64,000 bases of DNA. Source: Vibrio pacinii DSM 19139 (GTDB taxonomy: Bacteria > Pseudomonadota > Gammaproteobacteria > Enterobacterales > Vibrionaceae). This document shows, one piece after another, positions 9,631-20,652 of this stretch; the stretch's first letter is position 1, and each line of letters starts with the position of its first letter. The stretch lies in assembly GCF_000711795.1 (NCBI RefSeq), contig NZ_JONH01000017.1, forward strand, positions 1 to 64,000, written 5' to 3'. The position numbers were made by a program, and so were the translations under genes. A model generated the notes under the pieces. It was not told where the DNA came from. It was given only the letters and a program-made list of their open reading frames with translations, and did no database searches.

Positions 9631-10809
9631 TTACAAGAAGCTCTTAACTAGCATTACAATGTAATCCCATAGGCGGCTAAATAGGCTACCTTGCTCGACA
9701 TCTTCAAGAGCAAGAAGAGGGTACTCAGCAATGTCATCACCTTCTAGTTGGTAGTATAGCTTACCAACTACGTCACCTTTCATTATTGGGGCTTCAAGCT
9801 CTTTTTCAAGGATAAAGCTCGCTTGCAAGCTTTTCGCCTGGCCGCGTGGAAGGGTTACGTATGTGTCTTGATCTAAACCAAGCGCGACGGTGTCTTTATT
9901 GCCCATCCAGATTTTTTCTTCAACAAAGGTTTCGCCTGCTTTGTGTGGCGCAACAGTTTCGAAGAAGCGAAAGCCATAGCTAAGCAGCTTTTTACTTTCC
10001 GATTTACGCGCGTTGGCATCGCGTGTACCCATCACAACCGCAACTAAACGCATTTTACCTTCGGTCGCTGAGCTGACTAAACTATAGCCGGCGTTGCTGG
10101 TATGGCCCGTTTTGATGCCGTCAACGTTCATGCTCTTATCCCAAAGCAGGCCGTTACGGTTATATTGGGTGATGCCGTTGTAAGTGTATTTCTTTTCAGA
10201 GTAGATGCGATACTCATCGGGTACATCACGAATCAACGCGCTACCAAGCAGTGCCATATCATATGGGGTCGAGTACAGGTTTGGATTGTCTAAACCGTGG
10301 ACGTTGGCAAAATTAGTATCTTTCATGCCGATGGTGTCGGCCCAAGCATTCATCAGATCGACAAAGGCATCTTCTGAACCGGCAATATGCTCTGCCATCG
10401 CAACACAAGCATCGTTACCTGATTGAATGATAATGCCGCGGTTGAGCTCGTCCACTTTTACGGTGGTACCCACTTCGATGAACATTTTCGACGAGTCAGG
10501 GAAGTTTTTCGCCCAGGCATTTTTACTGATGGTCACATCGTCTTGCAGTGAAATATTACCGCGTTCAAGTTCTTGGCCAATGACGTAGCTAGTCATCATC
10601 TTGGTCAAACTCGCTGGTGAGAGCTTAGTATTCATCTCTTTTTCTGCGAGCACTTTGCCTGAATGGAAGTCCATCAGTACATAGCCTTTTGCCGCGATTT
10701 GAGGAGCATCAGGAACCACAATAGGTGATGCGAAAGCACTCGATGCGAACGTTGCAGAAAGTGCAATAGAAGATGCAAAGGCGGTTTTAATTAGCGTTGT
10801 TTTTTTCAT
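9631..10809 (-). CDS. dacA: D-alanyl-D-alanine carboxypeptidase PBP5/6
   Basis: Trims the terminal D-alanine from peptidoglycan pentapeptides in the periplasm. From the ATG at 10809 (MKKTTLIKTAF) the protein has 392 residues, with a signal peptide ending ...SSAFA at residue 27. An upstream in-frame ATG would add 17 residues before the signal peptide and is unlikely. The penicillin-binding motifs are S67-L-T-K70, SGN 130-132 and K-T-G 233-235. A C-terminal amphipathic helix (WDYIVMLVKSFL) should anchor it to the inner membrane, as in PBP5. Confidence 0.96.
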   Translation of the reverse strand: MKKTTLIKTAFASSIALSATFASSAFASPIVVPDAPQIAAKGYVLMDFHSGKVLAEKEMNTKLSPASLTKMMTSYVIGQELERGNISLQDDVTISKNAWAKNFPDSSKMFIEVGTTVKVDELNRGIIIQSGNDACVAMAEHIAGSEDAFVDLMNAWADTIGMKDTNFANVHGLDNPNLYSTPYDMALLGSALIRDVPDEYRIYSEKKYTYNGITQYNRNGLLWDKSMNVDGIKTGHTSNAGYSLVSSATEGKMRLVAVVMGTRDANARKSESKKLLSYGFRFFETVAPHKAGETFVEEKIWMGNKDTVALGLDQDTYVTLPRGQAKSLQASFILEKELEAPIMKGDVVGKLYYQLEGDDIAEYPLLALEDVEQGSLFSRLWDYIVMLVKSFL

Positions 10810-10899
10810 AGTCACTACAGAATTATCTTTAACTGTCCATATCTTAACAGAATCAATCACTCAAATCAGTGTTGCTCAAGGGAAACACTGGATTGAAGA

Positions 10900-11676
10900 C
10901 TAACGAGATTTAACAAAAGCACTGGTATAACCGAGCGCTTTCACTTGTTCAAGCGCTTTTTGAGTCAACATATAGTCGCTGAAAGGGCCTAAAAAAACGC
11001 GATGTAAGCTGTCTGAAGAACCAACATAGCTTTTGACTGCAAGCTTTTGACTCAGATCTTGCGCTAAAGTTTCAACGCGGTCTTTATGCTGTGATGAAGC
11101 AACTTGTACCACGTATTGATGGTGTGATTTATTGCTGCGAGGTTGAGAGGGTTTATCAACACTAATCACTTCAATACTCACATTGGCGGTACCAGTGCGG
11201 ATGACATCTAGCTTAATGGCCGCCGCATAACTCAGATCAATGATGCGCCCTTGGTGGAACGGACCACGGTCATTGACCCTTACGATGGCGGTTTTTCCAT
11301 TATCTTGGTTCGTCACTTTTACATAACTTGGAATCGGCAGTTCTTTATGCGCGGCTGTCATCGAATACATATCATAAATTTCACCATTGGAGGTCAGGTG
11401 GCCGTGAAACTTTTTACCGTACCAAGAGGCCGTGCCCTGTTGTTTAAACCCTTTGGGCTGCTTGATGATCTTATAGCGCTGACCACGTAGGGTGTAATCA
11501 CTATTGCCCCCTAAACTGTACGACTCATATTGTGGTGTGGCATCTTCGATATGGTCGACATTGATCGGTGCATCGGGAGCGACATCGTTATCAATGCTGT
11601 AGCGACTCGATGATGAACAACCCGCGAGCGCGGTCAATAGAACAATCGCCGCGGCGATAAGGAGCTTATGAGTCAT
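10900..11676 (-). CDS. rlpA: RlpA septal ring lytic transglycosylase/lipoprotein
   Basis: An outer-membrane lipoprotein that acts on denuded glycan strands at the septum. A lipobox (LTALAGC) gives a mature N-terminus at C19. A double-psi beta-barrel follows (QGTASWYGKKFHGHLTSNGE with the conserved HG, and VRVNDRGPF). The C-terminal SPOR domain (from about residue 185) binds denuded peptidoglycan. It has 258 residues. The gene starts immediately after rodA (11677), so the two are cotranscribed in the elongasome cluster. Confidence 0.95.
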   Translation of the reverse strand: MTHKLLIAAAIVLLTALAGCSSSSRYSIDNDVAPDAPINVDHIEDATPQYESYSLGGNSDYTLRGQRYKIIKQPKGFKQQGTASWYGKKFHGHLTSNGEIYDMYSMTAAHKELPIPSYVKVTNQDNGKTAIVRVNDRGPFHQGRIIDLSYAAAIKLDVIRTGTANVSIEVISVDKPSQPRSNKSHHQYVVQVASSQHKDRVETLAQDLSQKLAVKSYVGSSDSLHRVFLGPFSDYMLTQKALEQVKALGYTSAFVKSR

Positions 11677-12798
11677 TTAAATTGCCTTTGAGAACGCTTT
11701 TCTATGAGTGTGGATGGACATTAAGATGCCAAAACCAGCCATCAAGGTCACCATCGAGGTGCCACCATAACTGATCAGCGGTAGCGGTACACCTACCACG
11801 GGCAAGATGCCACTGACCATGCCAATATTGACGAATACGTAAACGAAGAAGCTCAGTACGATACTGCCTGCCATCATGCGCCCAAATGCGGTTTGTGCTT
11901 TACTGGCCAGCATCAAACCACGACCAATAATAAAGAGGTAAAGGCTGAGCAGCAGTAAGATACCTATCATGCCCCATTCCTCGGCAATCACAGCAAAAAT
12001 GAAATCGGTATGGCGCTCAGGAAGAAATTCAAGCTGAGACTGAGTCCCTTGTAACCAACCTTTGCCTGATACGCCTCCGGAACCAATCGCAATCTTACTT
12101 TGAATGATGTGATAACCTGCGCCGAGTGGATCGGATTCGGGGTTGAACAGCGTTCGTACCCTTACTTTCTGGTACTCACGCATTAAGAAAAACCACAACA
12201 CAGGCAAGAAAGCCCCGACACCGCACACCGCAGCGAAGATGATCTTCCAACTTATCCCTGCTAAGAAGATAACAAAGATACCTGAAGCAGCAATTAAGAT
12301 AGAGGTGCCCAAATCGGGTTGTTTGGCAATTAAAATCGTTGGTACAAACACCATCACTAATGACATCACTAGCGTTTGTAGTGAGGGGGGTAGTGGACGC
12401 TTACCGATATATCGAGCAACCATTAAGGGCACCGCCAGTTTAAGCAGTTCTGATGGTTGAAAGCGGACAAAACCCAAGTTGAGCCAGCGCTGCGCACCTT
12501 TTGACGCTTCACCAAAGAACAGCACCCCGAGCAGTAATACCACGCCACCGACAAACATTAAGGGGGCGAGGGCTTCGTAAGTACGGGGTGGAATTTGTGC
12601 AAGCAGCAGCATAATGCCGAGAGAGAGAGCCATGCGCATTGCTTGTCTGTCCATCATGACTAAGCTTTGGCCACTGGCGCTGTACATCACCACAAGGCCG
12701 AACCCCATCAAAACCAAAATACCGAGTAGCAATGGCAGATCAATATGAAAACGCTCAAACATGGCGCGGTTTTGACCAGTTGCTGGGTTTAAATCCAT
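11677..12798 (-). CDS. rodA: Peptidoglycan glycosyltransferase RodA (SEDS family)
   Basis: A polytopic SEDS glycosyltransferase that polymerises lipid II during rod elongation together with PBP2. It has 373 residues, about ten transmembrane segments, and typical SEDS stretches such as [21 protein letters not shown] and the C-terminal [13 protein letters not shown]. The neighbouring mrdA gene ends 3 nt upstream, so both are made from one transcript. The E. coli synonym is mrdB. Confidence 0.97.
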   Translation of the reverse strand: MDLNPATGQNRAMFERFHIDLPLLLGILVLMGFGLVVMYSASGQSLVMMDRQAMRMALSLGIMLLLAQIPPRTYEALAPLMFVGGVVLLLGVLFFGEASKGAQRWLNLGFVRFQPSELLKLAVPLMVARYIGKRPLPPSLQTLVMSLVMVFVPTILIAKQPDLGTSILIAASGIFVIFLAGISWKIIFAAVCGVGAFLPVLWFFLMREYQKVRVRTLFNPESDPLGAGYHIIQSKIAIGSGGVSGKGWLQGTQSQLEFLPERHTDFIFAVIAEEWGMIGILLLLSLYLFIIGRGLMLASKAQTAFGRMMAGSIVLSFFVYVFVNIGMVSGILPVVGVPLPLISYGGTSMVTLMAGFGILMSIHTHRKAFSKAI

Positions 12799-12800
12799 GG

Positions 12801-14681
12801 TTAGTTTGCCTCGTCTTGTTCGACTAACACGTGATCAAAAATTTGTCGTGCCACAGGAGCACCGTTGACTGAGCCGCCACCAGCATTTTCAAGTACGATG
12901 GTGACGATAAGTTTAGGATCGTCAAATGGCGCAAAACCAGTAAAGAGGGCATGATCGCGTAAGTGTTCGGCGATTTCGTCAGCATTATATTCTTCGTCTT
13001 CAGCGAGGCCGAAAACTTGCGCCGTTCCTGATTTACCACCACTCATGTACGGTGTTTTATAAAACGCTCGTCGCGCGGTGCCTTTCTTACCGTGGTTAAC
13101 CAAACGCATGCCTTCGAGTGCCATATCCCAATAGCGCTCTTTAACGCCAGTAATTGGCGGGTAGCTTACCACCTCAGACAGTTGTTGATTGTCAAATTGG
13201 TCGCCATTATTGATGGTTGCGCGCAATAAATGCGGAGCGACCACTTCACCACGTTTGACCAGTACCGATGTTGCTTTGGCAATTTGCATCGGGGTTGCGG
13301 TCCAATAACCTTGGCCAATACCGACAGGAATCGTGTCGCCTTGGTACCACGGAGTCCGGTGACGTGACATTTTCCAGTCACGAGTTGGCATATTCGCTTT
13401 ACTCTCTTCGTAGATGTCGATGCCAGTGTAGTCGCCAAATCCGAACAGCATCATCCAACTTGAAATTCGATCGATGCCCATATCATAAGCGATTTGATAG
13501 AAGAAGGTGTCGACTGACTCTTCAATCGACTGCACGATGTTGACTCTACCGTGTCCCCAACGTCGCCAATCTCGGAAAGGTTTGGTTTTTGAATTCGGGA
13601 TCTTCCAGTAGCCAGGGTCGTTGCGAGTGGTATACGGTGTCACCACACCTTCTTGCAGCGCGGAGACGGCGATAAAAGGTTTAATGGTCGAAGCGGGTGG
13701 GTAGATCCCCAGAGTCGCGCGGTTAACCAAAGGGCGGTTTTTATCATTCAGTAGCGCGTTATAAGCTTTACTTGAGATACCATGAACAAAAGAGTTCGGA
13801 TCGTAGCTTGGACTAGAGACCATGGCTAAGACACCGTTATCATGAGGATCGAGCACAACCGCGCCACCGCGGCGTCCGTCTAGCATTTTATGCACGTAAA
13901 GTTGTAAATCAATATCGAGATTTAGCACGATATCTTTACCCGGCACGGGAGGAACATACTTTAGCGTGCGGATAATACGGCCACGACTGTTCACCTCGAC
14001 TTCTTGATAGCCTGCAGTGCCATGCAACATATCTTCGTAATAGCGCTCAATGCCGAGCTTGCCGATATCGCGCGTGGCTTGATAGTTCGCGTCTTTCTCT
14101 TCACGGACCAGTCGCTCAATATCACGGTCATTAATGCGTGATACGTAGCCAATAACATGGGTAAGGACTTCACTGTATGGGTAATGGCGTTTTAAGGCCG
14201 CGTTAATCGCAACGCCCGGAAAATTGTGTTGCTGAACAGAAAACTTAGCCGCTTGCTCTTGAGTTAACTGAGTGAGGATCGGCACCGATTTAAAACGACG
14301 TGTCTGGTGACGTTCTTTATTGAAACGCTCAACTTGCTCTGGAGTAATGGTGAGAAATTGTTGCAAACGTTGGATGGTGTCATCCATGTCTTTAACTTTT
14401 TCTGGAATAATATCTAGGCTAAAAACCGGTCGGTTCTCGGCGAGTAGTTTGCCATTTCGGTCATAGATCAGGCCGCGGTTTGGCGCAATGGGCACCACTT
14501 TAATTCGATTGTCGTTCGAGCGGGTTTTGTAGTCTTGGTATTGATTGATCTGAATGTTGTAGAGGTTAGTGATCAGTACACCAACCATGGCGACAATACC
14601 GATGAAAGCAAAAACAGCGCGATTTTTAAATAATCGCGCTTCTTCATGGTAATCCCTAAATTGGGTACGCTTCCTTAACAT
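12801..14681 (-). CDS. mrdA: Penicillin-binding protein 2 (elongation transpeptidase)
   Basis: A class B PBP that cross-links peptidoglycan during cell elongation, the partner of RodA. It has 626 residues: an N-terminal membrane anchor (about 22-42), the dimerisation/pedestal domain, then the transpeptidase domain. The catalytic serine is S331 in STIK (331-334) and the third motif is KSGT (550-553), as in enteric PBP2. It is downstream of rlmH and rsfS and just upstream of rodA, the conserved elongasome order. Confidence 0.97.
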   Translation of the reverse strand: MLRKRTQFRDYHEEARLFKNRAVFAFIGIVAMVGVLITNLYNIQINQYQDYKTRSNDNRIKVVPIAPNRGLIYDRNGKLLAENRPVFSLDIIPEKVKDMDDTIQRLQQFLTITPEQVERFNKERHQTRRFKSVPILTQLTQEQAAKFSVQQHNFPGVAINAALKRHYPYSEVLTHVIGYVSRINDRDIERLVREEKDANYQATRDIGKLGIERYYEDMLHGTAGYQEVEVNSRGRIIRTLKYVPPVPGKDIVLNLDIDLQLYVHKMLDGRRGGAVVLDPHDNGVLAMVSSPSYDPNSFVHGISSKAYNALLNDKNRPLVNRATLGIYPPASTIKPFIAVSALQEGVVTPYTTRNDPGYWKIPNSKTKPFRDWRRWGHGRVNIVQSIEESVDTFFYQIAYDMGIDRISSWMMLFGFGDYTGIDIYEESKANMPTRDWKMSRHRTPWYQGDTIPVGIGQGYWTATPMQIAKATSVLVKRGEVVAPHLLRATINNGDQFDNQQLSEVVSYPPITGVKERYWDMALEGMRLVNHGKKGTARRAFYKTPYMSGGKSGTAQVFGLAEDEEYNADEIAEHLRDHALFTGFAPFDDPKLIVTIVLENAGGGSVNGAPVARQIFDHVLVEQDEAN

Positions 14682-14687
14682 CTACGT

Positions 14688-15158
14688 TTATTCTCGATGG
14701 TATGGGTGGTTGGCAGTAATGCTCCACGCTCGATAAAGACTCTCTGCCATGACAATACGCACCAAAGGATGAGGCAGTGTTAGCGCAGATAAAGACCAGC
14801 TTTGATCAGCCGCGGCTTTACAAGCTGGTGACAATCCTTCTGGCCCGCCAATCAAAATAGAGACATCTCTGGCGTCGAGTTTCCAGCTTTCTAATTGCTC
14901 TGCTAGTTGTGGGGTGTCCCACTTTTTCCCCGGGATGTCGAGAGTAACAATTCGGTTGCCTTTTGGCACGGCAGCCAGCATCGCTTCGCCCTCTTTTTGC
15001 AGAATTCTTGCAATGTCGGCATTTTTGCCACGTTTCCCAGCGCTTATTTCCACCAGCTCAAGTGGCATATCATGTGGAAAACGGCGACGATACTCTTGGA
15101 ATCCTTCTTCAACCCATTTCGGCATCTTGGTTCCGACTGCGATAAGCTGGATCTTCAT
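14688..15158 (-). CDS. rlmH: 23S rRNA (pseudouridine1915-N3)-methyltransferase
   Basis: A SPOUT-class methyltransferase that modifies pseudouridine 1915 in helix 69 of 23S rRNA. From the ATG at 15158 ([13 protein letters not shown]) it has 156 residues, matching E. coli RlmH (155). Four extra codons upstream are possible but not conserved. The cofactor-binding loop [13 protein letters not shown] and the C-terminal HPYHRE are characteristic. The preceding rsfS gene ends at 15161, so the two are adjacent in the rsfS-rlmH-mrdA operon. Confidence 0.97.
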   Translation of the reverse strand: MKIQLIAVGTKMPKWVEEGFQEYRRRFPHDMPLELVEISAGKRGKNADIARILQKEGEAMLAAVPKGNRIVTLDIPGKKWDTPQLAEQLESWKLDARDVSILIGGPEGLSPACKAAADQSWSLSALTLPHPLVRIVMAESLYRAWSITANHPYHRE

Positions 15159-15160
15159 GA

Positions 15161-15478
15161 TTAGCCCCAAAGCTTCTCAAGTTGATAGAGCTCGCGTTGC
15201 TCTTCTTGCATTACGTGGACAATGGTTGATGCCATGTCGAGTACAACCCATTCGCCTTGCTCTTGACCATCAATAGCAAGAGGTTCGATGCCGATCAATT
15301 TTGACTCTTTGGCCACATGCTCGGCGATTGACGCGACATGACGTTTAGAGGTTCCGGTACAGACAATCATGAAGTCAGTAATGCTTGATTTACCTCGCAC
15401 ATCGATGGTTTTGATATCTTGCGCTTTCATATCATCCATTTTGTCGATTAAGAATTCGTTTAACTGTTCAAGTTGCAA
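15161..15478 (-). CDS. rsfS: Ribosome silencing factor RsfS
   Basis: A 105-residue protein that binds L14 of the large subunit and blocks subunit joining when nutrients are short. The signature stretch [21 protein letters not shown] and the ending [25 protein letters not shown] (read at about residues 70-95) identify it. It begins the rsfS-rlmH-mrdA-rodA-rlpA run; holA ends 64 nt upstream. Confidence 0.97.
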   Translation of the reverse strand: MQLEQLNEFLIDKMDDMKAQDIKTIDVRGKSSITDFMIVCTGTSKRHVASIAEHVAKESKLIGIEPLAIDGQEQGEWVVLDMASTIVHVMQEEQRELYQLEKLWG

Positions 15479-15542
15479 GGTGTTGTCCTCGTTATTTTGA
15501 GTGATTGACTGTTTTTTACGGCGGCGAAGTATAGCACGCTTT

Positions 15543-16556
15543 TCATATCCGCACTGACGGCAAGCATAGCTCGCAGCTTAACTGGTGCAATAATGGCCAG
15601 CATGAGCGCTCATATTGCGTTTTTACCGTCACTTCAGCTTGCGCTAACAACTGCAGTTGCTTTGTGAGGTTGGATAAACTGAGTCTTTGCAAAGCGGCAG
15701 AGTAAAGTGGGCGTTTAGATTGCCAAATTCGATAGTGTTCGAAAATCTGCCCCATTGGCTGACTTTGCATTAAGCTCGCCATACTCATTAGCTGGGTGAG
15801 CTCTTTTTGTAAGGTTCGAATGAGAATCACCGCTTCGACGCCTTCTACTTCAAGCTGTCTTAATATCCGCTGTGAGCGTTTGGCTTTTCCGGCCAATAGC
15901 GCATCGACCCAATGAAATGCGGTGAAATGGTTATGACGACTTAGTGCGTGCTCCAAGCGAACTAAGTTCAACTCACCGTCAGGGTAGAGCAGAACCAGTT
16001 TTTCTAAGCTTTGAGTCAGAGCAAACAGGTTACCTTCATGCCACTGCGCCAACATTTGTATCGCTTCAGGGTCGGGCTTTAGGCCCAGCTTACGGCAGCG
16101 CGCTTGGACGAATTGTGGTAATCGCTGAATGTCGGGGGTTAGGCAACTGACCCAGCAACCATGTTGGTTTAACGTTTTGAACCACTTTGCGTTTTCTTGC
16201 GCTTTGGTCAGCTTAGTACCAATGACCAACAAGAGAATGTCTGGGTGCAACACAGAGGCGATGGTGAGCAACTCTTTACCAATCGCGGCATTAACGCCGC
16301 TTTCTGGCAATTCAAGCTCAATCACTTGGCGCGCGGAAAATAGACTCATCGCCTGGCAACAGTCATAGACTTGATTCCAGTCGAGAGAGCTATCGACGGC
16401 GAAGCGATGGCGCTCTTCAAACCCTTGCGCCAATGCCGCTTGTTGTATCGCTTGACGAGACTCTTGCACCAACAAGGGCTCGTTACCAAAGATCAGGTAA
16501 ATAGGGTCGAGTCGCTTATTGAGCTGCTCTGTCAATCGATCAGCGAAAATTCGCAT
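15543..16556 (-). CDS. holA: DNA polymerase III subunit delta
   Basis: The delta subunit of the clamp loader, which opens the beta clamp. The start [20 protein letters not shown] and the motif [17 protein letters not shown] are typical of HolA. At 337 residues it is close to the E. coli protein (343). The gene follows lptE after 5 nt on the same strand, the conserved lptE-holA arrangement. Confidence 0.96.
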   Translation of the reverse strand: MRIFADRLTEQLNKRLDPIYLIFGNEPLLVQESRQAIQQAALAQGFEERHRFAVDSSLDWNQVYDCCQAMSLFSARQVIELELPESGVNAAIGKELLTIASVLHPDILLLVIGTKLTKAQENAKWFKTLNQHGCWVSCLTPDIQRLPQFVQARCRKLGLKPDPEAIQMLAQWHEGNLFALTQSLEKLVLLYPDGELNLVRLEHALSRHNHFTAFHWVDALLAGKAKRSQRILRQLEVEGVEAVILIRTLQKELTQLMSMASLMQSQPMGQIFEHYRIWQSKRPLYSAALQRLSLSNLTKQLQLLAQAEVTVKTQYERSCWPLLHQLSCELCLPSVRI

Positions 16557-16561
16557 AACAG

Positions 16562-17215
16562 TTATTGATTCATATTGGTGTGAGTAGACGTTGAGTTCTG
16601 ACCCTCATCAGAGTAGAGCGTCTTGATCTGGTATTGCTCTTCTTCTGCGCCAAGTTGAACTTCTTGTTCTGACTCTAGGATTTCGTTGGCTTCAATGTCG
16701 GCTTTTAAACGCGCCATTTGGCGAATAATTTGCGCTGAGGCCAATTTACGCATTTCATCTTCGATCATGTCACGTTCGACGGATTTCGCCAGTGCGGTGA
16801 GCGGGTTATCGAGATAGCTGCGCGTCACGCTGGTTGAGAATGTTCTTGCGCCGAGCTCAGGCAGCGTCACGCGGTAAGAGGCTCTAAACGTCAACTCTTT
16901 CTCAGCGGCACGGGTATTTTGATATAAAGACAGGGTGCGCTCGCCAACGCCTTCGCTAATCAAGTGCAAGTTAGGCACATTGGCCGCGGGTGGCACAACC
17001 TCAATCTCACTCATACGTAATTGGCCTTTCATCATGCGGGTAAAGCTACTGTATTGGTCATAGCTGGTCAGTGACATCGTCTCAAGTTCATCAGGAACCG
17101 AGTAATCACCACGCAGATGAAAGCCACAAGCCGACAGCAAAGAGGCAGCGAGAACGAGGGTGGTCATTTTGATTGAATGTGTAGTAAATAGTGCTCTTAC
17201 TCGTAGAGGGAACAT
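16562..17215 (-). CDS. lptE: LPS-assembly lipoprotein LptE
   Basis: An outer-membrane lipoprotein that plugs the LptD barrel during lipopolysaccharide export. The lipobox LLSAC puts the lipidated cysteine near residue 30, followed by GFHLRGDYSVPDELETM, the LptE hallmark. It has 217 residues; the acidic C-terminal tail (EQEVQLGAEEEQ) is longer than in E. coli. An internal ATG (MTTLVLAAS) near residue 17 would give a more compact signal peptide and is a reasonable alternative start. It is cotranscribed with holA. Confidence 0.93.
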   Translation of the reverse strand: MFPLRVRALFTTHSIKMTTLVLAASLLSACGFHLRGDYSVPDELETMSLTSYDQYSSFTRMMKGQLRMSEIEVVPPAANVPNLHLISEGVGERTLSLYQNTRAAEKELTFRASYRVTLPELGARTFSTSVTRSYLDNPLTALAKSVERDMIEDEMRKLASAQIIRQMARLKADIEANEILESEQEVQLGAEEEQYQIKTLYSDEGQNSTSTHTNMNQ

Positions 17216-17245
17216 AGTTTGATGGCTCTCGATGATTATTGGAAT

Positions 17246-17302
17246 ACTTATCTTAAAACTCTACCTCAAGCAGAGCAGGACAGCTAAAGTGTTAAGATAA
17301 GT
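17246..17302. repeat. Long-spaced perfect inverted repeat between leuS and lptE
   Basis: ACTTATCTTAA (17246-17256) and TTAAGATAAGT (17292-17302) are perfect 11-bp complements separated by 35 nt. The second arm abuts the leuS hairpin. No gene lies inside. It could fold in the transcript or bind a dimeric protein; I cannot say which. Confidence 0.5.
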
Positions 17303-17328
17303 AAAGCAGGGCAGTGCGCCCTGCTTTA
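17302..17328 (-). terminator. Hairpin after leuS, probable terminator
   Basis: TAAAGCAGGGC and GCCCTGCTTTA form a perfect 11-bp stem around AGTGC, 18 nt downstream of the leuS stop. The T-run after it on the minus strand is short (ACTTATCTT), so termination may be partial or factor-assisted. Confidence 0.6.
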
Positions 17329-17345
17329 ACGTTAGTGAGCGATGA

Positions 17346-19922
17346 TTAGTTCGCCACGATGTTCAGAAGCTTGCCAGGTACGAAGATAACTTTACGGATA
17401 GTTAAGCCATCTAGGAACTTCTTAGCATTCTCGTCGTTCAGGCCAAGCTCACGAACTTGCTCTTCTGTCGCGTCAGCAGCAACAGTTAGTTTCGCACGTA
17501 GCTTACCGTTGATCATGACAACAATAGTCTTTTCGTCTTCAACTAGGGCTTTCTCGTCAAACGTTGGCCATGTTGCTGAGTCAACGTTTGATTCACCAAG
17601 AGCAATCCACATTTCGTAACAGATGTGCGGAGTCATTGGGTAAAGCATGCGAACTACAGCTTTTAGCGCTTCATCAAGAATTGCACGATCTTGTACAGAC
17701 TCTTGAGGTGCTTTCGCCAGTTTGTTCATCAGTTCCATGATTGCAGCGATGGCGGTGTTGAACGTTTGGCGACGGCCGATATCATCCGTTACTTTGGCGA
17801 TAGTCTTGTGGATATCACGACGAAGTGCTTTTTGATCGCCAGATAGAGCAGAAGCATCAACCGATTCAGCAGCTCCTTTAGACGAGTGAGCGTGAACCAG
17901 TTTCCAAACACGCTTAAGGAAGCGGTTTGCACCTTCAACACCAGACTCTTGCCACTCAAGTGTCATGTCGGCAGGTGAGGCAAACATCATAAATAGACGA
18001 ACGGTATCTGCACCGTACTTGTCTACCATCTCTTGTGGGTCGATACCGTTGTTCTTAGACTTAGACATTTTGATCATGCCTGAGTGCTCAACTTCGCGAC
18101 CTTGGTTGTCGACAGCTTTTTCGATACGACCTTTACCATCACGTTCAATCGTTACATCAGTTGGAGCAACCCACTCTTTAGTGCCCTTCTCGTTGGTGTG
18201 GTAAAACGCATCAGCTAGAACCATGCCTTGACATAGTAGCTGCTTGAATGGTTCGTCAGAGGTGACATAACCTGCATCACGTAGAAGCTTGTGGAAGAAA
18301 CGCGAGTAAAGCAGGTGCATACAAGCGTGCTCGATACCACCAACGTATTGGTCAACCGGTAGCCAGTAGTTGGCTTTTTCTGGGTCTAGAATGTCGTCAG
18401 CTTGTGGTGAACAGTAACGAGCGTAGTACCAAGATGATTCCATAAAGGTATCGAACGTATCCGTTTCACGCAGAGCTGGCTCACCGTTAAAGGTGGTCTT
18501 TGCCCACTCTTTGTCCGCTTTGATCGGGCTGGTTACGCCGTCCATGACCACGTCTTCAGGAAGAATTACGGGGAGTTGGTCTGCTGGTACTGGGTGAACT
18601 TCACCGTCTTCAGTCGTGACCATTGGGATTGGGGCACCCCAGTAACGTTGACGAGAAACACCCCAGTCACGAAGACGGAAGTTTACTGTCTTCTTACCTT
18701 TGCCTTCAGCTTCAAGCTTTGCTGCAATTGCGTTGAACGCTTCTTGGAACGCAAGGCCATCGAATTCACCAGAATCGAACAATACGCCTTTCTCAGTGTA
18801 TGCCGCTTCAGAAACATCTAGCTCAGAACCGTCTTCAGGTTTGATGACTGGGATGATATCGATGCCGTACTTAGTCGCAAACTCGTAGTCACGTTGATCG
18901 TGAGCTGGGACCGCCATGACTGCGCCTGTGCCATAATCCATCAGAACAAAGTTGGCTACGTAAATAGGAACCTCACGGCCGTTCAATGGGTGAATAGCAG
19001 TAAGGCCAGTCGCCATACCTTTCTTCTCCATTGTTGCCAGTTCAGCTTCAGCGACTTTGCTGTTCTTACACTCATCGATGAATGTGGCAAGCTCAGGGTT
19101 ATTTTCAGCAGCAATGGCAGCAAGTGGGTGACCTGCGGCGATACCTACGTAAGTCACTCCCATAAGAGTGTCTGGACGCGTGGTGTACACTTCTAGATCT
19201 GCTTCACCGTCCTTCAAGGCAAATCGCAGCTCGACCCCTTCAGAGCGGCCAATCCAGTTGCGCTGCATGGTTTTAACCATTTCTGGCCAACCATCAAGAT
19301 TATCAAGATCATCAAGCAATTCTTGTGCGTATTCAGTGATCTTAATAAACCACTGTGGGATCTCTTTCTGTTCGACTTTAGTGTCACAACGCCAGCAACA
19401 ACCATCTTCTACTTGTTCATTGGCCAATACCGTTTGGTCATTTGGACACCAGTTTACCGATGAGGTCTTTTTATACACTAGGCCTTTGTTGTAAAGCTTA
19501 GTGAAAAATTCTTGTTCCCAACGGTAGTACTCAGGCGTACAGGTCGCAAACTCACGATTCCAGTCGTAGCCAAAACCGAGCAGTTTAAGCTGGTTTTTCA
19601 TGTACTCAATATTTTCGTAAGTCCATGGCGCAGGAGCGGTATTATTTTTTACTGCTGCATTTTCTGCTGGTAGACCAAATGCGTCCCAACCGATAGGCTG
19701 CATGACATTTTTACCTTGCAGACGCTGAAAACGAGATACCACATCACCGATAGTATAGTTACGCACGTGACCCATGTGCAGTCGGCCACTTGGGTATGGG
19801 AACATAGACAGACAGTAGAATTTTTCTTTGTTTGGGTCTTCACTGACAACAAACGTTTTGTTGTTATCCCAGTGCTGTTGAACTTTCTGTTCAATATCTT
19901 GCGGGTTATATTGTTCTTGCAT
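17346..19922 (-). CDS. leuS: Leucyl-tRNA synthetase
   Basis: A class I aminoacyl-tRNA synthetase that charges tRNA-Leu. It has 858 residues, matching E. coli LeuRS (860). The HIGH motif is H49-M-G-H52 in [13 protein letters not shown], and the KMSKS loop lies near residue 620. The CP1 editing domain (with [13 protein letters not shown]) sits between them. It is the first gene of leuS-lptE-holA, transcribed away from the divergent ybeL. Confidence 0.99.
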   Translation of the reverse strand: MQEQYNPQDIEQKVQQHWDNNKTFVVSEDPNKEKFYCLSMFPYPSGRLHMGHVRNYTIGDVVSRFQRLQGKNVMQPIGWDAFGLPAENAAVKNNTAPAPWTYENIEYMKNQLKLLGFGYDWNREFATCTPEYYRWEQEFFTKLYNKGLVYKKTSSVNWCPNDQTVLANEQVEDGCCWRCDTKVEQKEIPQWFIKITEYAQELLDDLDNLDGWPEMVKTMQRNWIGRSEGVELRFALKDGEADLEVYTTRPDTLMGVTYVGIAAGHPLAAIAAENNPELATFIDECKNSKVAEAELATMEKKGMATGLTAIHPLNGREVPIYVANFVLMDYGTGAVMAVPAHDQRDYEFATKYGIDIIPVIKPEDGSELDVSEAAYTEKGVLFDSGEFDGLAFQEAFNAIAAKLEAEGKGKKTVNFRLRDWGVSRQRYWGAPIPMVTTEDGEVHPVPADQLPVILPEDVVMDGVTSPIKADKEWAKTTFNGEPALRETDTFDTFMESSWYYARYCSPQADDILDPEKANYWLPVDQYVGGIEHACMHLLYSRFFHKLLRDAGYVTSDEPFKQLLCQGMVLADAFYHTNEKGTKEWVAPTDVTIERDGKGRIEKAVDNQGREVEHSGMIKMSKSKNNGIDPQEMVDKYGADTVRLFMMFASPADMTLEWQESGVEGANRFLKRVWKLVHAHSSKGAAESVDASALSGDQKALRRDIHKTIAKVTDDIGRRQTFNTAIAAIMELMNKLAKAPQESVQDRAILDEALKAVVRMLYPMTPHICYEMWIALGESNVDSATWPTFDEKALVEDEKTIVVMINGKLRAKLTVAADATEEQVRELGLNDENAKKFLDGLTIRKVIFVPGKLLNIVAN

Positions 19923-20112
19923 CGATGATATCCGGTTATCTTGGAATTTGTGAGTTCGGTTAGAACAGACATTAATAGATCGTCATAGAATACCTAAAGG
20001 AAAGGTGCACAACAATAGTCAATCCATAGTCACATCGTCTTAACTCTGCCTTGAGTGAGCACCTGAGGTGTGATTATGATCAGGTTGGTGTCATTCATCA
20101 TGGAGGTCCGCT

Positions 20113-20583
20113 ATGCCAAAACGAAAAGCAGGTTATGAAGAGATGCTTGAGGATGTGGTTGAAACATTGAAACACAGTCCCGAAGAAATCAATCATGTGC
20201 TCGAGAAATCGGGGCAAGTGGCAAAGGCGGCCAATGATTTATCTAAAGATGAGCTTTCACTGGTGTCGGCGTACGTTAAATCCGATTTAAAAGAGTTTGC
20301 CGACAACTATCAACAATCTAAAAGCGGGCCATTTTATCTGATGATCGCTGACTCTATCTGGCAAGGGCTACTTGAAATTACCGATAGAACGAAAGTCGAG
20401 TGGGTCGAGTTATTTGAAGATTTAGAGCATCAAGGGCTCTACCAAGTTGGTGAAGTGATTGGTCTTGGGGTCTTAGTTTGTGACGATTGTGGTCATAAAA
20501 CCCAGTACAACCATCCGACAGTGATCATTCCCTGCATTAAATGCGGTTGTAAGGGCTTTAGCCGCCAGCCACTCAAGCCGTAA
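20113..20583 (+). CDS. ybeL: Zinc-ribbon protein YbeL (DUF1451)
   Basis: A 156-residue soluble protein with an alpha-helical N-terminal part and a C-terminal zinc ribbon, CDDCGH ... CIKCGC, that should bind one zinc ion. It belongs to the DUF1451 family, whose E. coli member YbeL lies beside leuS in the same divergent layout. No enzymatic function is established. An SD GGAGG lies 7 nt before the ATG. Confidence 0.92.
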   Translation: MPKRKAGYEEMLEDVVETLKHSPEEINHVLEKSGQVAKAANDLSKDELSLVSAYVKSDLKEFADNYQQSKSGPFYLMIADSIWQGLLEITDRTKVEWVELFEDLEHQGLYQVGEVIGLGVLVCDDCGHKTQYNHPTVIIPCIKCGCKGFSRQPLKP

Positions 20584-20611
20584 CAGCACGCTCTAGCTGT
20601 AAGATAAAAAC

Positions 20612-20644
20612 CAAGGGTTGATGTTATCCATCAACCCTTGATCT
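20612..20644. terminator. Bidirectional terminator between ybeL and lnt
   Basis: A 12-bp stem CAAGGGTTGATG / CATCAACCCTTG with loop TTATC has T-runs on both sides. It lies in the 69-bp gap between convergent genes. Confidence 0.88.
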
Positions 20645-20652
20645 TTTACTGG

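Noticed and set aside
19168..19494. 108-codon frame antisense to leuS
   Set aside because: It is a shadow of the LeuRS coding sequence, Ser-rich as expected from its codon pattern, without SD or promoter.
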